From: Diplocarpon mali | Lineage: Eukaryota > Ascomycota > Leotiomycetes > Helotiales > Drepanopezizaceae | Reading direction: 5' to 3' | Assembly: GCA_024741835.1 (NCBI GenBank) | Contig: JAENRP010000196.1 | Coordinates: forward strand, 4,163-68,162 | Length of the DNA: 64,000 nucleotides | Shown here: positions 59,096-64,000 of the stretch, piece by piece | Layout: each line of letters opens with the position of its first letter | Numbering within the stretch: position 1 is the stretch's first letter | Translations under genes and position numbers: made by a program | The notes under the pieces: generated by a model | Told to the model about the DNA's origin: nothing | Databases searched by the model: none | What the model saw: only the letters and a program-made list of their open reading frames with translations

Positions 59096-60105
59096 GATAT
59101 TTTAATCAATTATAGCTATTTGCAACTTTTCCATTAGTATACGAATTAATCGTTTAAATCTGCTATCTTATTCTAGCGTATATAAAGTAGATTCTTCTAA
59201 AATCATACTAAGGTTTTCTATAAGTATTCGCATCTATATAAGAGAGTACTCCTTGCCTCTATTAGTTCTCTAACGTTTGATTATGCGATTATATTAAGTT
59301 TATAAAAGGCTAATCATCTTCTTATTTACTTTAAAGGCGTTAGATTTATTTATATAAGTCTATTCCTATTTAACTATTATAACTACGCAAGTGAAGATAG
59401 AAGCGTATTTATAGCTATTAAGGCCAATTGGCTTTAGATGAACTATATTAATATATAGCTTATCAAGTACCTTTGTAGGTCAAGGGCAAGCTAAACGTTT
59501 ATTAATATATTAGAGAGGTCTGCCTTTCTTATAAGGAGCGTAAATTCGCGTCTTCCTTGATTTTGTTTCCTTAATCTGCATATTAGTAATAGCAGATTAG
59601 GTCTTTTTAACCGTTTATAAGCTAGTATAGCCTAATCGATAGTGCCAGAGCTTAATATTAAGAGGTCTATTCTTAATAGCAGCTAAAAGAGTATATCCAC
59701 TTATATAATTAAAGGAGTTAGTAGAAGGCTATTCCTTATTAATATATATATTATTATCGATAGTGCAAATTTCCTTCTTATTAGATAGGAATAGCTTGCT
59801 ATTTCAATAGAAGCCTTTGATTTTATTAAGTTTACTACTTAAGTATAAGCAGATAGGTAATTAAAGTATATAAAGAGTATTAATTAATTTAAGAATATAT
59901 ACCTTTCTATTGGATTTAAGTGCGTTAACTTTGCAAATGCTAATGCTAAGAGGTTAAATAGATCTATTAACTATACTTAAGGAGGGCAGATTGTTTTAAG
60001 TAGTATAGGAAGTAAACTTAGAAAGATTATTAAAGATATGCTTATTAGCACTTATATTATATAGCTAACGATTCCTCAATTTTAATAAAAAGCAAGAGGT
60101 AGAAG
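59096..60105 (-). pseudogene. Copia C2 integrase
   Basis: Reverse strand: RIYAPYKKGRPLQYI (zinc-binding end, at about 59515-59560), YINIVHLKPIGLNSH, RTNRGKEYS at about 59245 (core Asp), PNKPYTPLVKHL at about 58960. Broken by stops. Confidence 0.84.
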
Positions 60106-60110
60106 AACTG

Positions 60111-60187
60111 ACTCCTAGGCCTGGCCTGCGAGTGGAAATTGGCCTTAGGGAGGAGTCGGAATTGACTCCTAGGCCCGGCTCGCGAGT
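60111..60187. repeat. Two in-phase palindromes between C2 gag and integrase
   Basis: Starts 60111 and 60165, interval 54 bp. ACTCCTAGGCC, T, GGCCTGCGAGT and ACTCCTAGGCC, C, GGCTCGCGAGT. Confidence 0.92.
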
Positions 60188-60199
60188 GAGAATTAGTCC

Positions 60200-61620
60200 T
60201 AGGGTTAGTAATAGCATAGTATGCTTAAAGAGGTTATTATCTGACTCTTTATCTTCCTTTTGAATCTTCTTAAAAGGCTTTTTACCCTTTAGTAATAATG
60301 GCGAGGACTTATCATCCTTGCCTTTAAGGTGACGAAATACGTACTTCTTCCCTAAATCCTTCTCTTAGGCCTCTCTTTTCGATTTGTTAATTGCAAAGCA
60401 ATCTTCTGCCTTATAGTATAGCTCTGGTTGCTTATAATAAGGATAGGGGGAGTTAGGGGAAGAGGTAGTAGTATTCTTAAAGGTGCTCTTCTTTAAGTCT
60501 TTAAAACCTCTTTTGTTTTCTAACTTCTTATAGTTAGAGGAATGCGGCTTACTAGCCGATTTATTACTATATAAGATAGTTCTATTTATCTTTGAACTTT
60601 ATAAGGCTTAAGCTTCGTTAGTAATATCTTTAATAAGAGCTTTAAGTATGATCTTTGATTTTTATCTAATTGCTATAGCTAAGCGAAGGTTAAAGCGTTA
60701 TCAATCTGCCTAAATAGGCTATCTATTAGAATAGCTAGCAATAAATATAATAGGGTACTAGTAAAAGGGAGGGGCAGAGTCGAGAGCTTTTAATTTAATG
60801 ATTAAAAGCCTAAAGGCAATAATATAAGCTTTAAGTGAATTGAAGTCATTATATTTAATAGTAATATAGGTCTATATAGCGTTATATTCAAGCACTATTC
60901 CAGATCCTTTATACTATTTTTAAAGAGCTTTTTATATTTTTAAAGTAGATTTATCGCCTTCTATATAAGCTAGTAGGCCTGGTTTGCAATTAAGTATAAT
61001 AGCAAGCTTTATCTGAGATTCCTTAGCTTCCTATCTAATTTAATTGTCCCTTTCCTTAAAAGTAATAGAATAGTCCTATAAGTCAACCTTAAGTAGAGCA
61101 TATATTTTAACTTTTATATAAAGATATATAGTTAAGGCGTTTGATTTTGCAAGGTTCAAAACCTTATTCCTCTACTAGCTATAGTCCTTTGCGCCTTTAA
61201 GCTTTTAAGACTTAAGGAGGCTAAGGGTAGCTGAAGATAATAATGATATCTTATTTATATATATATATATAGAGTTATCGAAAGGAGGAGAAGGAGGAAG
61301 AGGAGGAGATAAACTATTGAATTCGAGTTTAAGGTACTATATATTAGTCCCTTTAAAATTAGGTGATTCAAGCAATAGAGTACTTTCAATAATTAAGCTA
61401 GTAATCTTAGCTATTAGTCCTAATAATTCAGCTACAATAACGAATCTTGCGTAAGCTTGGATTATTGCATAGCGCTTTAAAAGGGGAGTAGCTACTATTT
61501 TATTATTGAAATGACGCTATTATGCGTCGTTGGTTAAGTAAAACTCAAAAATATCGATCAGCCTTTTCGTTTGTAAAGGAGACTCTAATCGATGGAATTT
61601 GTCAAATGCTATTCATAGGC
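60200..61620 (-). pseudogene. Copia C2 gag
   Basis: Parallel to C1 39880-41310. TATATATATATATATA at about 61256-61271 and a GGAGGAGAAGGAGGAAGAGG tract at 61284-61310 mark its low-complexity part. Confidence 0.7.
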
Positions 61621-61625
61621 ATGCG

Positions 61626-61637
61626 GGGCTTATAACC
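61626..61637 (-). other. Primer binding site of C2
   Basis: Reverse strand GGTTATAAGCCC directly inside the 5' LTR. Confidence 0.65.
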
Positions 61638-61870
61638 TATAGTAATAAGGTTCTCTAATAGTGAACTTGATAGTAAACTAAAAGAGGGCATAAAGAAGTA
61701 TAAAGTGCAAACGACGATATTGGGTATCTTAATTCATAAGAGCTCTCTAACTACGAGCTATTTAACAAGGGCTGCCACTAAGTCATATGGCAAGTCATAT
61801 GACATATTATATGTATGATATGTCACGTGACAGATCATGTGACAAACATGTGACGGGCATACCTGCAACA
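61638..61870 (-). repeat. 5' LTR of C2
   Basis: 233 bp. The outer 70 bp keep TCACGTGACAGATCATGTG and CCTGCAACA unmutated. The reverse open stretch 61758-62033 arises from these boxes and is not a gene. Confidence 0.92.
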
Positions 61871-62133
61871 TAATTGCTAAGTATTTATTAAATATATTAA
61901 ATAAGCTTAGCTTAAGAGCTTTAATAGATAATAACCGAGAATCCTTAAGGTAGATTTTAAATATAAAAAAGGAGAAGGAGTATAAACTAGCCTTTACTAA
62001 ATGTAAGCTTAAGATTAATAAAGGTTTAAGCAATAAAGACTAAGATTTTATTCAAATTTATAATAATGCAAAGATAAGATAGGATACTTTAAAGGTAAAA
62101 TACTTTTAAATAACTGCCTTTAATATTTAATAT
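61871..62133 (+). pseudogene. Copia B3 gag, second piece
   Basis: Continues 56291 after C2; matches B2 23855-24115. Cut at 62133 by A3 (visible target copy AATAT 62129-62133). Confidence 0.82.
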
Positions 62134-62330
62134 TGTTGTGCAGAATGGGCGGAGTCTCCACTTATCCTAGAGACCCTCCACGTGACTCTGCTAAGTCATA
62201 GACTCTCCCTTTTCTTTCCGAAGTCTCCTTACCATATATATACTAGATAATAATACAATTAATCATCTTTCCCTACTTCTGCAAGCCTCTTAAGCGACCT
62301 AATGAAGGCCCTCTAGCCGACCGCACTATA
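62134..62330 (+). repeat. 5' LTR of A3
   Basis: 197 bp, TGTTGTGCAGAATGG to GACCGCACTATA. Outer part little mutated. Confidence 0.92.
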
Positions 62331-62569
62331 GTTATAAGTCCTATAAGCACTTTAATATGCTTTCTTTTTATATACAACCGGCTAAAGGGCCCTTTAAGCT
62401 CTTAACCGACTTTTCGAGTATTTATAATAACTCAAAGGACCTTTATTTTCAATTAATAAATCTCTATTTTCTAATCGAACCTTATTTGCAAACTTCATTT
62501 ATATACCTAACCTTTTTTACTAAACTCTATTTAATATATCTAATGCTTTAAGCATCTTTAAGCCTTGCT

Positions 62570-64000
62570 TTAATACCTCTGCCTCTTAAGTGAAGTAGTT
62601 TAGTAAATATATATTCTTCGCTAAGCTTTATAATATTACTATTTTTACTAATTTAAGACTTTTATTCAAGTCAATTATAAAGACTGAGCCTTAAGCTCCT
62701 TCTATATAAGAGCTTAAGGAATTAGAAACGGCCAACCTTTGCGTAGCATATACGAGGTTATATAAAGAGTATATAGCTACTCCGGCCGAATAGATTTACG
62801 CTTGCTTTCCCCTAGGAGATCTGTTAAAAGCTCTCCCTTTATAGGCTTCTTATAAAGATATTAAAGATAAATATAAAATCCTAATAAAGGAGCACCTTAT
62901 GCGCAAAGAGACTTAGAAGACCTAATGCAAATACTACGAACTACTATTAGAATAGGTCTCTAAGACCGTCGATAGAACGCTTCTAGCTTTTGTAATAGCT
63001 TAAGCTTAAATCTAAGTTAAAAAGCTCTCCTTTTTAATACCTAATAGAGATACTCTTATAAGTGGAACTACTACTAACGACCTATATACCAATTTAGTAA
63101 ACTAGTAACTCTTATTCTAAGGCCTAGTATCTATTTTAAAGTGTAATATTGCGCCTTCCGATAAGGCTATTTAGTCTTAAATAAGGCTCTAGTACTGCGA
63201 TATACTACGCTAAGGCAAGATTAAGAGAACTAATACTTAGTAGTAGATCTAGGAGTAGTAGGAGGCGTACTGCTTAATAGAGTAATATAGTCTTCCTAAG
63301 ATTAAAGGAAGATTAGAAGTGATTGACTTTTTAAACTTAGTTATAATAAAGATTAATCCGAATTAGGCGACTTGCTTAAAGGAGGAAATAATTACTAATA
63401 AGCAAATAAGAACCCTATATAAGTATAACCTAATGCAGTTAAGCCGCACTTTAGTAGGCATTGAATCCAATAGAGCAATTAATAATAAAGGGCTAGCAGT
63501 TTTTACTACTTAAGAGTCTCTCTTAGATGCCGAAACCCCTTCGCAAGCTCTAGCGAGCAGCTCTTGAAATCACTCTATAAGCTCTAAAAGGGAGATTAGG
63601 CCTAAGTGCCCTTATAAAGGCTTTACCAATTACTATTAAAAGCCCTAGGACTATCGGAAACTATTATATGCTATAAACGGGCGCAAGGAAAATATAAAGG
63701 CTCTCTCCTTACAAAAGGAGGTCTTACGAATATAAAAGGCATTAAACGCAGGAGACTAATTCAAAGGTCTTCGAGTATAGCTTAAGGAAAATAACATTGC
63801 GGTAATAGCAATTGATAAATTTAAAGGAAAGGCTTTAGCCTTTAAGGAGGATATTTTAAGTAAAAGGAAGAACTTACTAATCTTTATAGTAATAGATCCC
63901 TTTGCCTTTAACGCTTTTAAAGAATCGTTTAACGTTTACTACCTCTTTGAGCTAAAACGCTACCCGCTCTCCTTAAGTATGCTCCTTAATAATTACGCGG
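62570..64000 (+). pseudogene. Copia A3 gag, partial
   Basis: Forward, parallel to A2 gag. Broken by TAG/TAA. The open stretch 62357-62551 lies in the leader and is not convincing as a gene. Confidence 0.65.

Larger units (their letters stand above)
56292..61870 (-). mobile_element. Copia element C2, complete, 5.58 kb
   Basis: LTRs 56292-56524 and 61638-61870 (233 bp each; 14 bp shorter than in C1), TSD TAATT. It is the uninterrupted reference for C1. Reverse order: 5' LTR (right), gag, integrase, linker with palindromes and AT-hook-like motif, reverse transcriptase/RNase H, 3' UTR, 3' LTR. Confidence 0.95.
62134..64000 (+). mobile_element. Copia element A3, 5' part, truncated by window edge
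   Basis: 5' LTR, primer site (62331-62341) and gag, parallel to A2 48127-49995. The remainder lies right of the window. Confidence 0.9.

Noticed and set aside
1..64000. Host genes, rRNA or tRNA genes
   Set aside because: Every segment over 300 bp aligns with, or lies inside, a delimited LTR element; no intron-bearing or full-length non-transposon frame and no cloverleaf was found.

Overview
The window is an AT-rich stretch with no recognisable host gene. Everything I can place is LTR-retrotransposon sequence, mutated in the way expected of repeat-induced point mutation (RIP): TpA is in great excess, CpA and TpG are depleted, and the pol frames are broken mainly by TAG/TAA where related copies or the protein family expect CAG, CAA or TGG. 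This points to a filamentous ascomycete (Pezizomycotina), in a gene-free AT-rich block. That assignment is inference. There are two runs of N (11955-12013, 53818-53936).

Families (my letters): A, Ty1/copia, ~7.6 kb, 197-199 bp LTRs (three copies). B, Ty1/copia, ~6.2 kb, 195 bp LTRs (five copies or parts). C, Ty1/copia, ~5.6 kb, 233-247 bp LTRs (two). D, Ty3/gypsy, ~7.1 kb, ~250 bp LTRs (two). E, Ty3/gypsy with a chromodomain-like C-terminus, 6.4 kb, 304 bp LTRs (one). F, a ~3 kb element without visible pol (one). A ~500 bp TRIM with 85 bp LTRs (two). Most junctions carry a 5 bp target-site duplication (TSD), so the nesting can be read directly.

Layout: the outermost element is B3 (+), seen only at 48062-48126, 56053-56291 and 61871-62133. 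Into it went D2 (window left to 48061), A2 (48127-56052), C2 (56292-61870) and A3 (62134 to the window end). D2 holds B5 and C1 (15762-41568). B5 holds B4, which holds B1 and F; F holds A1 (1462-9060) and TRIM1. C1 holds D1 (18590-38771), which holds B2 (23034-35610) and TRIM2; B2 holds E (26975-33356). This is six levels of insertion.

The most unusual signal is a short dispersed imperfect palindrome of about 23 bp (arms like ACTCCTAGGCC and GGCCTGCGAGT), present at least 38 times in the otherwise unrelated families B, C, D and F, and not seen in A, E or the TRIM. In coding regions, successive copies are always spaced by a multiple of 3 (39, 45, 48, 54, 90 bp), and readable host frames translate it in one phase as T-x-R-P-G-x-x-V. 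In the B 3' UTR the spacing is not a multiple of 3. It behaves like a palindromic element that enters or survives in proteins in one frame. Other signals: copia and TRIM elements share a primer site matching the anticodon stem-loop of initiator tRNA-Met; RIP damage is weaker at the outer ends of LTR pairs; two insertions fall 1 bp apart in the B leader; and family A carries an Ala-rich frame open in both copies near its 3' end.
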